Positions 23,972 through 34,647 of a stretch of 64,000 nt of DNA are shown one piece after another (position 1 is the stretch's first letter; each line of letters begins with the position of its first letter). The translations under genes and the position numbers were made by a program. The notes under the pieces were generated by a model. The model was not told the DNA's origin and did not search any database. It saw only the letters and a program-made list of their open reading frames with translations. This DNA is from Serripes groenlandicus (lineage: Eukaryota > Mollusca > Bivalvia > Cardiida > Cardiidae), in NCBI GenBank assembly GCA_031761405.1, contig JASEVX010000081.1, positions 62,001 to 126,000 of the forward strand. The letters are read 5' to 3'.

Positions 23972-24140
23972 CTCTTTCCCACCTATAGACGTATTTTGAC
24001 GCATCTGCAGCAGACGACTTTTGAAAACATTGCTTTCATTTTTTTCAGTAATTATAACTACACTAATAACGATTTTCCATAGTTTTGAGTAGATATTTTT
24101 AAAGTCGTCTGCTGCAGATATTTTTGTATGTGGGAAAGGG
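23972..24140. mobile_element. Palindromic MITE (piggyBac-like), short copy
   Basis: TTAA, CTCTTTCCC, GACGCATCTGCAGCAGACGA on the left and TCGTCTGCTGCAGAT, GTGGGAAAGGG on the right, then ATAA. One of the few copies left of 32 kb. Confidence 0.75.
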
Positions 24141-25639
24141 ATAAGTTGTGTGAGAAACGTTAAATTACCTTATCTGTATCCTTAATGAATCCTCTGCTTC
24201 TCACTTGAAAATTTCCATCAATATCGTAACGTACCAGAAAGAATGAGTGCTGCTTAGATAACTGTCTTAAAGACATTGTTCTTTGACACGAAAAAAGCAC
24301 TTACAATTCACAAAACTAGCGCACAAAATATCCCTTTTAAATGTGAACACTGAATTTCAATTCACATACGCAAGTTGAGGACAAGAGTATATCGTCATCA
24401 AATCAGATTATATAGCGTAATGGATTCAAGTGTCCGCCCCCGAAAATAATTGCTTAATTTGTATGAAAACATGTATAGATGAGAGAAACACTTTTTAATT
24501 TGTTTGGGTCACCTTAATTCACAAGTATTTTTATGAGTAAACATGCCAATGAACGAGACTTCGTAATCTCTTTCAATTCAGATAATTAGTTTTTGGTTGT
24601 TTAATTAAATCCGGGACTAACATGGGCGCTTCACACTTCTTTGTTTGCAAAGTTTGTTATGGTTTTGTTTTTGTAATTCAGCCGACTTTGAAACAGGTTT
24701 TAAAGAATTAATTTATAGGCGATTAAGAATGAACAATGCATTGGTAATTGTGGTGATTGACAATGGAATTACGTCATTTTTAGTGAGATTTAAAGTAAGC
24801 TACACATCTTTCATGCAGAATTAACAGTTTTATTATCACGCAGTTGTATCGTTTACAGAATACATCACATTTAGGGGAATTGTATTGACGAATTTTAATA
24901 AATTGAGTTGTTACGCATATATCCTGCTTTATTAGTCGCCGGGCAGAAGCCCGCGACTTCTATTTTTAATAGGTTTTCGGAAATCACATGGGAGGGCGGC
25001 TTATTATTAGAAAGAAACAAATCTAGATGAGTTGAACATATTACAATTGTGGTTGTTTACGAACACTAATAAATGACACATCTAAAATGAAATAAATATT
25101 CCGATTTTTTAATGTTTGCAGTTTTTATTTGTTTGGAACAAACAAATTTAGTAGCTGCAATTCTGAAGCCGTTCGTCTTATTTAAAATTCCATGAATTTC
25201 ATACGCGTGAAAGTAGTACTCAATACTTGCTCTTACTTTTCAAATGTATCACGATTTTTGAAATAATGATATATTTATATCGTCTTTGTTTTCTTATGTG
25301 GTTCTTATATTCAAAGAGAATTACGAAATAAAATGAAACATTGTATTTTAAAACATGAATGCGGAGAGATTTATAAATCTCAATGAGTGAACTGCTACAG
25401 GGATAACTATTTCCGATTTAAGCTCCAGATACGGTATTTGAATTTTCAATCACGCATTGAAAATGTAGATAAAAACAGAATTGAAAATATTTTCTTTGTG
25501 CCTTGTCGGCCATATAAATATAGTATAAAGAATTAAAAAAACAAATATGTGCGTCATAAAATGCATTTAAAATGAGAGTAACACATTTGCAGAGAAATCG
25601 TGATCGTCGAATTCTATTTATAAATAATACAACGGTATG
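24141..25639. other. Gene-free AT-rich interval with one strong hairpin
   Basis: AGTCG and CGGGC at 24,934-24,944 pair with GCCCG and CGACT at 24,949-24,958 (10 bp, one bulge, 4-nt loop), a probable element end. No exon or RNA gene recognised. Confidence 0.45.
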
Positions 25640-25750
25640 GGGGGAGGGTCTAAAGTGCGGACAAATACATTATAGAGGGAAAATGCGGACAAATGCAATA
25701 TAGAGGGAAAATGCCGACGCAATAGAATATAGAGCAAATCTGCGGACGCT
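25640..25750 (+). repeat. Short tandem repeat, about 29-bp unit
   Basis: Four diverged units of AAATGCGGACAAATGCAATA, then TAGAGGG. The GCGGAC string recurs at 23,240 and 30,890-30,945. Confidence 0.7.
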
Positions 25751-27003
25751 ATGATTTGTTGTAAAAAATGTTTAATTAAAGATGGGCAACTGTGTATAAT
25801 TTGTTACATATGATCATATCCGGGGTTTTCTTTGTAAATATATAATGTGTTTGATTGCTTTTATCAGTGATATAGAATAAACCAAAAATCGAGATCATGC
25901 TGAAATGGAATCTCTTTGTAAAGTGTTTTAACGACTTTCCTCTTTATATTATATCTATAGATATCAATAAAGAGAATTGATGGATTGATTTTCCGACAAG
26001 TAAATGTCTTTTGACGCATCTGCAGTGGACGAAATTTGAAAACATTGCAAGAATAGAATAGGTTGCTAGTAACTAGCCATAGGTTTTGCTTCAATTATAT
26101 CCTCTCCTTTACACTCGATTGAAGGGTCATGAGTTCTAGTTATTGTTGGGCCTCTTCATTTTCTACTTTGTAACTTTCAACAGTTTTCCATGTGCCATAC
26201 TACGAGGCAAATAATCCATGCAACATTCTATTCTGTAGGGTACTTGGAAGGGGCAGAACAATTTAAATAACAAATAAACAATAAGTATATATATATATAC
26301 AACACTTTAAATCTTAATTTATTTCTAGTAATTATATATATATGCAACTATAATACTAATCTATAACAAATAAGTTAAATGTTTTTTTCTTGCTGTGTAA
26401 ACAGTAAAAAGCAACATATATTGAAAACATTGTGGGAAAAGGAAAAATTTGCTTATTTAAACAATTTCTTAATTCCAATAACCTTTCTTTACCGTCGTAT
26501 AAACCAAATTTGTATTTGAAGGCTGTTATAAGTAAAAAACTTCAATGTTGCCAATTTAATCACATATCTTATCATTATAATAGCCAAATAATTAACAAAA
26601 GTTACAATTAAAGTCCGCATCTGTTGTCGTAATATCCACAGGTGCATTAACACAAGATTTGTGAAACCAATTTGTGCATATATCACATTGTACCATGACG
26701 GTATCGACACATCCCGGCAAGTTACAAATACATACATGTATATGATAGGTTTATTGGGAAAAGGGGTTACATTTATAATTTGTTTGGAATGACACTCGTA
26801 AACAATGGTAATTAACAGTGTATGGTCACGCATCCTTAATTGATTTGGCAGCTTAAACACCCTTTAAAGGAAACAGCGGCCAGCTTAGGTGTATACTGTA
26901 GAGTAAAATTCGGACGGCACAGGTATTGGTTTTCTCTGGAGCATTTAATCCTTTTATAATGCATGATTTCAATTACTCTTTCATTTGGATAGATGTTTCT
27001 TTT
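25751..27003. other. Gene-free AT-rich interval
   Basis: A MITE-end fragment (TTTTGACGCATCTGCAGTGG) lies at about 26,010. A 123-codon minus-strand frame at 26,489-26,860 shows no family motif and is probably chance. Confidence 0.4.
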
Positions 27004-27298
27004 TTAGCTCACCTGAGCACGAAGTAAATAACCAACGCTTAATGTCGCAAAATCTTCTAACGTTATATGTCGCATCTGTAACGCCAAATGTCGCAAAAAA
27101 TTGTACTGCCGCTATATGTCGCAACATCAACGCTAAATGTCGCACTCTTTTATAAGCACTCTTTTGTAGTATTACTGTTTCACAATGTACATATTACAAT
27201 GTTTCATCTGACTCTGTCCCTTCTTTTTTTTAGTTATGGCTCCTGAGGTAGTCATTTTTTGCGACAATTAGCGTCAGCCTTGCGACATATAACGTCAA

Positions 27299-27544
27299 AT
27301 GCGACATATAGTCAAAATATATATGCACTCTCGTACTATCGATATGGATTCGCACTCTTACGATAAGGACTCTCACACAAGCGATATGCACTCTTGTACT
27401 ACTGATATGGATTCGCTCACTTACGATATTGATTTATACACTAACGATATGGACTCTCACAAAAACTATATGCACTCTCGTTCTAACGATAATGACTCGC
27501 ACACTAACGATATGGACTCTAGTAATAGTGGTTCATTAGAATAA
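27299..27544 (+). CDS. Asp-Ser-His heptapeptide repeat frame, left arm
   Basis: An 81-codon frame made of about ten 21-bp units translating as variants of MDSHTND (for example MHSRTIDMDSHSYDKDSHTS). It ends NSGSLE at TAA. The right arm holds the same frame in reverse (28,417-28,638). The unit length is a multiple of three, so an open frame alone is weak evidence, but both arms stay open and end at the corresponding point after diverging. No known family; acidic, Ser/His-rich, and no start context can be judged. Confidence 0.35.
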   Translation: MRHIVKIYMHSRTIDMDSHSYDKDSHTSDMHSCTTDMDSLTYDIDLYTNDMDSHKNYMHSRSNDNDSHTNDMDSSNSGSLE

Positions 27545-27557
27545 CAGATTGTGAGAA

Positions 27558-27806
27558 ATGATACAATTAAAACGGAAACCGAAACACGTTCATCAAAAGC
27601 ACCATGTAGAACTACCACAGTTGATTTGGTATATTATTGTTAACCTTGGTTCGAAACAAAATCCTTCGTCGCGATACTCCCTTCAACGGGTGAATAGATT
27701 GTTCAAAGACATTGTGAGCAAGACACAACCGCCTCGGTTGTATCTCAACCCTTGCCGGTTCTGTGATATATCTGTGTCGCCTTTTAGTGTTAGAAGAATT
27801 ATATGA
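27558..27806 (+). pseudogene. F-box-like fragment in the palindrome's left arm
   Basis: The frame reads HVELPQLIWYIIVNL, then RYSLQRVNRLFKDIVSK and QPPRLYLNPC. The spacing of Leu-Pro, Ile-Trp, Leu and Val-Asn-Arg-x-Phe-x-Asp-Ile-Val fits an F-box helix bundle (SCF ubiquitin-ligase adaptor domain), though the match is only moderate. After the stop at 27,806 another frame continues AIRDVLTHSSRANAWLYSI, suggesting decay by frameshift. The corresponding stretch is missing from the right arm. It may be the remnant of a protein of the autonomous element or a captured host piece. Confidence 0.3.
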
Positions 27807-28416
27807 ATAGCAGGACCTGGCTGTTGGTTAGTGCAGGCAATCCGTGATGTGTTAACACATTCCTCGCGGGCCAATGCCTGGCTCTACTCTATCTGCGGAT
27901 AGCCACATTTGGTGGCTTGTATACAATAGATGGAATATGGTATAAACGTTCAAGGTATCAGTTACGGGATGTTAAAGTGCTACATTTATAAACTTTTTTA
28001 TAAGTAGGTTAAGGAATGGCAACAAAAAGCATGTTACTTATTCCGTGTCAGTTTTTATTCCAGTATTAGCTTATACAGTTTGTGACAAGAGAGACAATTG
28101 TATACCAGTTACAATATGTGGCTATCCATAGAACGCATTAACATTTTGAAAACACATGTACACGGACATACACTGTTACATTACGTTATAACATGTACAA
28201 TTTTCTTTAATTTTACAGTTTTAAAAAACTTAAGAAAATTGTACATGTTATAACGTTATGTCACAGTGTATGTCCGTGTACATGTGTTTACAAAAAAAAT
28301 GTCTTGGACGTTTATACCATATTCCATCTATTGTATACCAGCCACAAAATGTGGCTATCCGCAGAAAGAGCCAGTCATTGGCCCGCAAGGAATGTATAAA
28401 CACAAAGCGCAATCTG

Positions 28417-28638
28417 TTATTCTGATGAACCACTATTACTCGAGTCCATATCGTTAGTGTGCGAGTCATTATCGTTAGTACGAGAGTGCATACAGCTTTT
28501 GTGAGAGTCTATATCGTAAGTGTATGAATCCATATCGTTAGTGAGCGAATCCATATCGTTAGTACAAGAGTGCATATCGCTTGTGTGAGAGTCCTTATCG
28601 TAAGTGTGCGAATCCATATCGATAGTACGAGAGTGCAT
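28417..28638 (-). CDS. Asp-Ser-His heptapeptide repeat frame, right arm
   Basis: A 73-codon minus-strand frame beginning MHSRTIDMDSHTYDKDSHTS and ending NSGSSE. It is the inverted counterpart of 27,299-27,544, with the same order of unit variants and several substitutions. Confidence 0.35.
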   Translation of the reverse strand: MHSRTIDMDSHTYDKDSHTSDMHSCTNDMDSLTNDMDSYTYDIDSHKSCMHSRTNDNDSHTNDMDSSNSGSSE

Positions 28639-29420
28639 ATATATCTTGTATATATGTCGTACTTGACGTTATATGTCGCAAGGCTGACGCTAAATGTCGC
28701 AAAAAAATGACTACTTCAGGAGCTATAACTAAAAAAAGAAGGGACAGAGTCAGATGAAACATTGTAATTTGTACATTGTGAAACAGTAATACTACAAAAG
28801 AGTGCTTATAAAGGAGTGAGACATTTAGCGTTGATGTTGCGACATATAGCGGCAGTACCTTGTTTTGCGACATTTGGCGTTACAGATGCGACATATAACG
28901 TCAGAAGGTTTTGCGACATTTAGCGTTGGTTGCGACGTTTAGCGTCAGCCTTGTGACATAAAACGTCAAGTGTGACATTTAGCGTTGGTGCGACATTAAA
29001 CGTTGCTACAGTGTTCCTTGGCCGCCAGGGAGCGGGGCTTTTTTGCCTTATATGGCTATAGTGTAAACTCAAAAAAATCTTCTCCTCCAAAAGTGTCAGG
29101 CCGATTTTCAAATAATTTTGTAGAAATGTTCCTAGGGTGACCCTCTATCAGATTCCTTCCAGCCAAGTTGATTGGTCGAAAAACATGGCCGCCAGCGGTC
29201 GGGGCTTTTTTGCCTAATATGGCTATAGTAAAAACTTGAAAAATCTTCTCATCCGAAAGTTTTTGGCCAATTTTCAATTCTTTTTGTAGAAATGTTCATT
29301 GGGAGACCATCTATCAGATTCTACCAAGCCATGTTGATTGGTCGAAAAACATGGCCGCCAGGGGGGGCAGGGCTATTTGGCCTTATATGGCTATAGTGAA
29401 AACTTGAAAAATCTCTTGTT

Positions 29421-30744
29421 AAGCAGGAAGCTTTTGAGTAAGATTTTAGAAAACCCTTGGTCAATGGTGATTTTTTTGGTAACAAAAATTATTAAATACT
29501 TAGATGAGTGAGTCGGGGCCATAATGGTTATCCATTTGTTTTACATGTCTTTTGAAACTTGGACATTAAATATAATATTCACATGTATGTCTCATGATTT
29601 ATTTTTTATAGACAACTAAAATGGCATTTAATTTTAACGGATGCGTCATTTATTCTTTTACCCGAAGTTGTAATATTTATAAACAATGCATAGTTTATAA
29701 ATCACACATCTATGCAAAGGCAAATGTTTGAACAGTTGTATGTACCCAAACAAATTCAGTGCCTTCAGCGCTTTGATTTTTATTTCACTCGCATTTAAGT
29801 TTTTTGTCTTATTTACGAAGACAAAAGTGGTCCCTTCAAGACGTGTACCAACACCCCCTAATGCAGACTCTTATGTGTCATCATTGAGGTCAATTTCGGA
29901 TTCTCCTTTTAATAGCAATTTTATCTTACTAAATGTTGTTTTCATGTTCAAAGAGATGTCTTGATTTGTGTAGAATTCATTTAATAATGTTTATCCATGA
30001 ATATCTAAAGTAGGAACTGTTTCTAAGCTAAATATAGACCCTATTCTGTTGTGTAGTTTCGTGACCTTTAACATCGATTTTCGCGCATGCGCATTTCGAT
30101 ATGAAAAAGCGAGTGATATTATTTTATTTTAGACAAGTACAAGACGAATGTTTGACGCAAAGCGTCAAAGAGAAGCCGCTGTACATGTAGAAATAAGAAA
30201 AAAAGAACATTTTTAAATCCACAAACAATAGAACAATTTAAACTGTAGACGGTAATGCTGATATATTTCTCCTTTTGAAGACTTTTGTTTTCTTCAAATT
30301 ACCTCCCTTTAAAGCAATACCAGGATATTTACCTTGTGATTCGAATAAGATTGACAAACATTGAAATTATATGAATGAATACTATTATTTAAATAAGTAA
30401 CAACAGCAAAATTAAATTTAAGCCAAGATAAATGTGTACACATTTCGTTAATTTTTTATAGATACCCTAATGTATAGGTATGAATATAACATTTATAAGC
30501 AAATGTTTTCATTTCAACGATCCTAATGTTTGAATAGACTAAGGAAAGTCAAGAATACATAAATAAATCAATGCAGTCTTTTCCAGCGACATTGATGCCT
30601 TGCATCAACTTTCTCTTGTAGTAAGTACTGATTTATAATCATTGTCCTCTTCAACAACATTTATTCGTACTGTAATGAAATAAAAATTAAAAATTAAAAA
30701 AACTACCAGCAAAACGGCGAGAAAAAGCTTATCTAGTCAAAGAA
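29421..30744. other. Gene-free interval
   Basis: A stem-loop TTTGACGC-AAA-GCGTCAAA lies at 30,151-30,169. A 78-codon frame at 29,728-29,964 has no recognisable motif. No exon supported. Confidence 0.4.
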
Positions 30745-30955
30745 ATGTCACCGCGATTCCGCGATGGTTCCACCGCAAATCCACGATTATCGGTTTTATT
30801 AAACCCCTGGGGTTATCTTGTTGCGTCCGCGATGGTACATAAAATCAAATCGCGGTGATGGGTGGACTTCCATCCACCTTCGCGGACCAATATAATTGTC
30901 CGCGTTGAGATTTGTCCGCGGTGGCTCGCGGACGATGCGTTTTCCGCGTGAGCTG
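30745..30955. repeat. CpG-rich CACCGCGAT / GCGGAC cluster
   Basis: TCACCGCGATTCC, TTCCACCGCAAAT, AATCGCGGTGATG, TTCGCGGACC, TTGTCCGCGTTG and TTTGTCCGCGGTGG occur in 200 bp. It is related to the cluster at 22,957-23,065, so both may be ends or cores of one old repeat family. Confidence 0.5.
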
Positions 30956-31125
30956 TACTGTATGACCTACAGATGTGCAGTGCCTAAGAATCATAACTCT
31001 AGCATGCTTTCAATTGTCTGTCACTTATCAGCATGATTCCAATATACAAAATGGATCTGTAGAGTCAGGAACGTATATATGTCCCTGTAAGAGTCCACTG
31101 AACAGTGAGTGAGTGAGTGAGTGAG
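30955..31125 (-). repeat. Dispersed repeat X, copy 3, and (GTGA)n
   Basis: ACCTACAGATGTGCAGT and ACTCTAGCATGC are the reverse of copy 1 at 11,430. A short (GTGA) microsatellite follows at 31,103-31,123. Confidence 0.6.
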
Positions 31126-31457
31126 TTCAACTTCAACTGAACATATTATACTTTAAGGTCTCTGCTCGGTTGTTTGTCAATCCATGAGAGACCATATGTT
31201 TACAGTATGAAACGTTGTTTTTCCACCAACACCAATCCCTGAGACTAATCTAAGCTGCTTATATTAATCAATCCCGATGTTTTCTTCCTGGAGACTTTAA
31301 CAGTACTCCAAAAGGCATAACTCCCCATCACAGGAACTCGTGACCTTTGGTACTAGAGGGCGACATCTACCTCTTTGAATGGAATATTGGCAAAGAGAAA
31401 GATGAAAAAAATCTTTAAATTACTGTTTTATTTGACTTATTATAACAGTACACGTCG

Positions 31458-31755
31458 AAAAGATATTACAAACCAACTTAACAAAACACCTGTAGAACAT
31501 AAACAAATATTACAGACCATATTTAGAATATAGTTCAAGTATTGTATGTGTACACAATAGGTAGTAAATAAACAAACATCACAGATGGACTAAACGCAGG
31601 TAGAACATTTAAATAACAAGTATTACAGACCATCTGAACAAAATGAAGGTAGAGCATAAACGAACATATCACAGGGCCATCTTAACAAATAAAGGTAGAG
31701 CATAAGCAAATATTACAGACCAGCTAAACCAAGAGCTGTAGAACATAAACAATCA
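31458..31755 (+). repeat. Degenerate tandem repeat, about 47-bp unit
   Basis: Six to seven copies of a unit with TATTACAGACCA, CTGAACAAAA and GTAGAACATAAACAA, well diverged. Confidence 0.7.
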
Positions 31756-31829
31756 AGAGTGACAAACTATCACAAAGCAATCCCAACAGGACAATAATCG
31801 AAACCAAGGTTTTATGCTTACAAATAATC

Positions 31830-32290
31830 ACATCAAGTTTGATGAAGATTGGAAAATAACTATTGAAATTAAAGGGCGGACAAGGCTTATTTGGCCAAAT
31901 TTTGGATAACTCGAGGGCCATAGTTCAAAAGTCTTGACCAATGTGGCTGGTTATCGAACTTGGCTCAGACATTATATCCAGTTACTTGTTCAACAAGTGA
32001 AACTCTGATGAAAACCTCGACTTAGATTGGACAAGGCTTATTTGACCAATTTTAGATAATTCAAGGGCTATAATCCAAAAGTGCCTTTGGCGATTTGGCT
32101 ATCAAACTCGGCTCAGACATAATATCCACTTACTTGTTCAACAAATTTGGTGAAAATCGGAGGAAACCCTGTTTGACTAAGAGAGCTGACTAGGCTTATT
32201 TGGCCCTTTTTGGATACATCAAGGGCCATAATCCAAACATGCTTTGGTGATTTGACTATTTCTCTTTAAGGATCAGATGAAGGGTCATAA
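31830..32290 (+). repeat. Tandem core repeat, about 150 bp, three copies
   Basis: Units contain GGACAAGGCTTATTTGGCCA, AAGGGCCATAATCCAAA and TGGCTCAGACATAATATCCA. This is the type of core seen in the hairpin-ended elements, but no termini were found. Confidence 0.65.
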
Positions 32291-32323
32291 TCTAAAAGTG
32301 TATTTTGTTATTTCGCTGGTTAT

Positions 32324-32870
32324 TCCTTTCCCACATACAACAAAACTACAGATGACTTTGAAAACAACTTGAAAATGTCTATAACTGAAAAGTAATTTAT
32401 GAATAGAGCTGAAACATATGTGGCAAAAGAGAAATTACTTATTATGAACGAATTCTCCTTTTGCCACAATGTTATCAAAATATCATCTGCAGATGCTTCA
32501 ACATGTGGGAAAGGGATTAATTATTCTTGGATCAGACATTATGCCCACAAAGAAGTTCATCAAGTTAGTGAAGATCACAATAAAATAATCAAAATCATTG
32601 CCAAACTTTACTAAATACTATAAATATGAACTACATACAAACTTTATTTAACCTTTTCCCTCATACAGGCACCTTCTCTGCAGCAGACTTTAGAAAACAA
32701 TGGGACAAACGGAGATATTGGTCATAAGGAACAGTTTTGCCTTTTACCGCAATAGTTTCAACTTTATTAAATTATTTTACTATTATTTATGCAGATTTCT
32801 CTTATTTTTGCCTGGACGTATTCAAAGTGCTGCTTTTGTATGTAGGATAGGATTGATCCTGGTATTTTGA
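32324..32870. mobile_element. Two diverged palindromic MITE copies
   Basis: Copy one, 32,324-32,520, runs from CCTTTCCCACATACAAC to CATGTGGGAAAGGG. Copy two starts at TTAA 32,648 (CCTTTTCCCTCATACAGG) and fades near 32,850. These open the dense MITE zone. Confidence 0.6.
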
Positions 32871-33169
32871 AAGTCTAATAAAGAAGTAATCCTGACCATT
32901 ATTGTCAAAGCAGGTTTTAGGAAATAAACTGCTCCAGGACCCAAAGCATTCCTCATTGGCAACCATTGAAGATCCAGACCAACCTGCAAATCTGTACGTT
33001 CCGATTTTGACATGATTGGATCAGATAACATGGATGCACACACATCTTTTATTTAGTTTTGTTACAAAATCTGTAAAGTTGGTTTTCCTGAAACATTGCT
33101 CACCTCTGCTTCTGTGCACAGGATATGTGCTTTGTTTGAAAGTCATTTAAATCAAATATTATATAATAA

Positions 33170-33845
33170 AAGTAATAATAATAATAAAAAAAATACTACT
33201 ACTAATAATAATGATAATACTAATGCAAATAATACTTTATTTTAAGAGGGTAACACAGTAAGTTACACAAGTATTCTCTGTGTTCCTCAACAGAAAAGCG
33301 TAAATTACAGTAATACAGTGAAACATTTAAATTCCGTAACAATGCATGCCAATCAGCATGCACTACAATAACTAACAATAAATATAACAACTGACGTAAT
33401 AACTTTTAATTATTTTTTTACATTTAATAATTTTACACATATAATCATCCTGTTATTGTCATTACAAGCAATAGTTATTAACTTATCCATCTTATACTGA
33501 AAAACATTAAAACAGATTTGATTAACAATTAATATTAAATAAATAACATTTAAGTTTATTTGTAAAGGTGTAAACATTCAAGATAGAATTTCAACTGGCA
33601 GACCATTCATAGAAGAGATCCAGAATAATGAAATTATTTAAGCTTTGTTTCTAGGTTTTATTAAAAGCTTTTACAATTCAACCATCATAGAGAGTGTGAG
33701 ACTGTGTGTTGGTTTTGTTAAGATAGATGTATTTCTAAACACATTTGAGTAGCGCTACAGGAAAACCACAGGGCATTTGCGATCACTGTAGGTCCAGATC
33801 ATCCTGTGCAGTCTGATCTGGTGCTACAAAGTTTGCAAATTAGTG
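33170..33845. repeat. (TAA/TAC)n tract, AT-rich spacer and a TIR-family fragment
   Basis: 33,170-33,235 is an impure (TAA)n/(TAC)n tract. At 33,745-33,845 AGGAAAACCACAGGGCATTT, then GGTCCAGATCATCCTG and CAGTCTGATCTGG resemble a degraded short element related in its end sequence to the 4.0-kb transposon. No gene between. Confidence 0.45.
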
Positions 33846-34260
33846 AAATCTGACATACAGTTAACGTTTAGATCAAATATTATATTGGTATGAAATGTGA
33901 TTTTTTTCTTACATTTGTCAACAAAGCACTACATCTGACTTTCATTGAGCATTCCTCATTTATTAACGCTTTTTCATATATAAAATATTTGAGGCAGACA
34001 TATTTGAAATCATCTTATCAAAAATATGGAAAATATCTAAAATTTACTGAAAAGTTGATAACATTGTGGCAAAAGGAGAAATTACTCATCATGTCTCTTG
34101 GCAGCAGATAACTTTTGAGAACATTCTGAAACATTAGAAACTTATTCTTTCAAAATTAGATATATAGTAATTTTTCCCCCACAAATATTTTCGAAACTGG
34201 CATCTCTAAAACATCACCAGAGGGAAAGGAAAATCATATGATGATTTTTATAGAAAAGAT

Positions 34261-34417
34261 AAACAAGAGCACCGCGTACGGCACAGACGCTCGACTGATA
34301 GAAAACAGGAAAAAAAAAGCTGAGCTAACAAAAAACCTTAACCGGACGACCACGCCGCCGCCACGATGTCAGGGTCATGACAATAGCCCTCGTTTTTTTC
34401 AAAAGTCGAGCTAAAAA
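34261..34417 (-). mobile_element. Minimal hairpin-ended element, AGCTCGACT type
   Basis: Only 157 bp. The 5' end is TTTTTAGCTCGACTTTTG, the 3' end is AGTCGAGCGTC, a weak stem-loop and GCTCTTGTTT, with a short GC-rich core (GGCGGCGGCGTGGTC). It has the same termini as 48,813-50,243 and 63,684 onward but essentially no tandem core. Confidence 0.7.
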
Positions 34418-34647
34418 GAGGTACACAAAAAGCAATATCGTATTACAATTTTTAGTATAAACTGTAAATATGTCCTTTGGACGGAATGGTAATTTAAAAA
34501 CATACAAACCAATCAGTAATTCATAATTGATTGGAAAATAAACTAATTATCACAGTATTATATTAGAACCACCTTAGGCAGTATGATTTCAGCATAATTA
34601 TATATATACATTAATTAATGATCACATATTCAAGGCTATTTATGTAC

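Larger units (their letters stand above)
27030..29008. mobile_element. 2-kb palindromic (foldback) element
   Basis: The sequence from 27,030 inward is repeated in reverse complement from about 28,930 inward. Matches include the GCGACAT motif ends, ATGGCTCCTGAGGTAGTCAT (27,236) with ATGACTACTTCAGGAGCTAT (about 28,709), the 21-bp coding repeat, GGAATATGGTATAAACG, and an inner 55-60 bp arm (28,152-28,207 with 28,232-28,290) around a 24-nt loop at 28,208-28,231. The left arm has about 290 bp (27,555-27,840) and about 200 bp (27,955-28,150) that the right arm lacks. The right arm has an extra 75 bp with four more motif copies. It carries two short reading frames and inserts into another element. 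Confidence 0.8.
27004..29420 (+). mobile_element. Hairpin-ended element (HINE-like) split by a palindrome
   Basis: The 5' terminus TTTTAGCTCACCTGAGCACG lies at 27,004-27,023, the same end as the elements at 11,583 and 50,961. It is interrupted at about 27,030 by the palindromic element and resumes near 29,010 with the matching core. The core is three 169-170 bp units (ATGGCTATAGT at about 29,049, 29,219 and 29,388), each with GGTGACCCTCTATCAGATTC-like and GGTCGAAAAACATGGCCGCC strings. CTCTTGTT at about 29,413 may be the remnant of the 3' end. Confidence 0.55.

Noticed and set aside
26489..26860. 123-codon minus-strand frame
   Set aside because: No recognisable motif, hydrophobic AT-rich composition as expected by chance, and no splice or start context.
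28818..29003. CRISPR-like array
   Set aside because: Repeats are only 14 bp, spacers of 4-14 bp are partly repeated, and the genome is eukaryotic.
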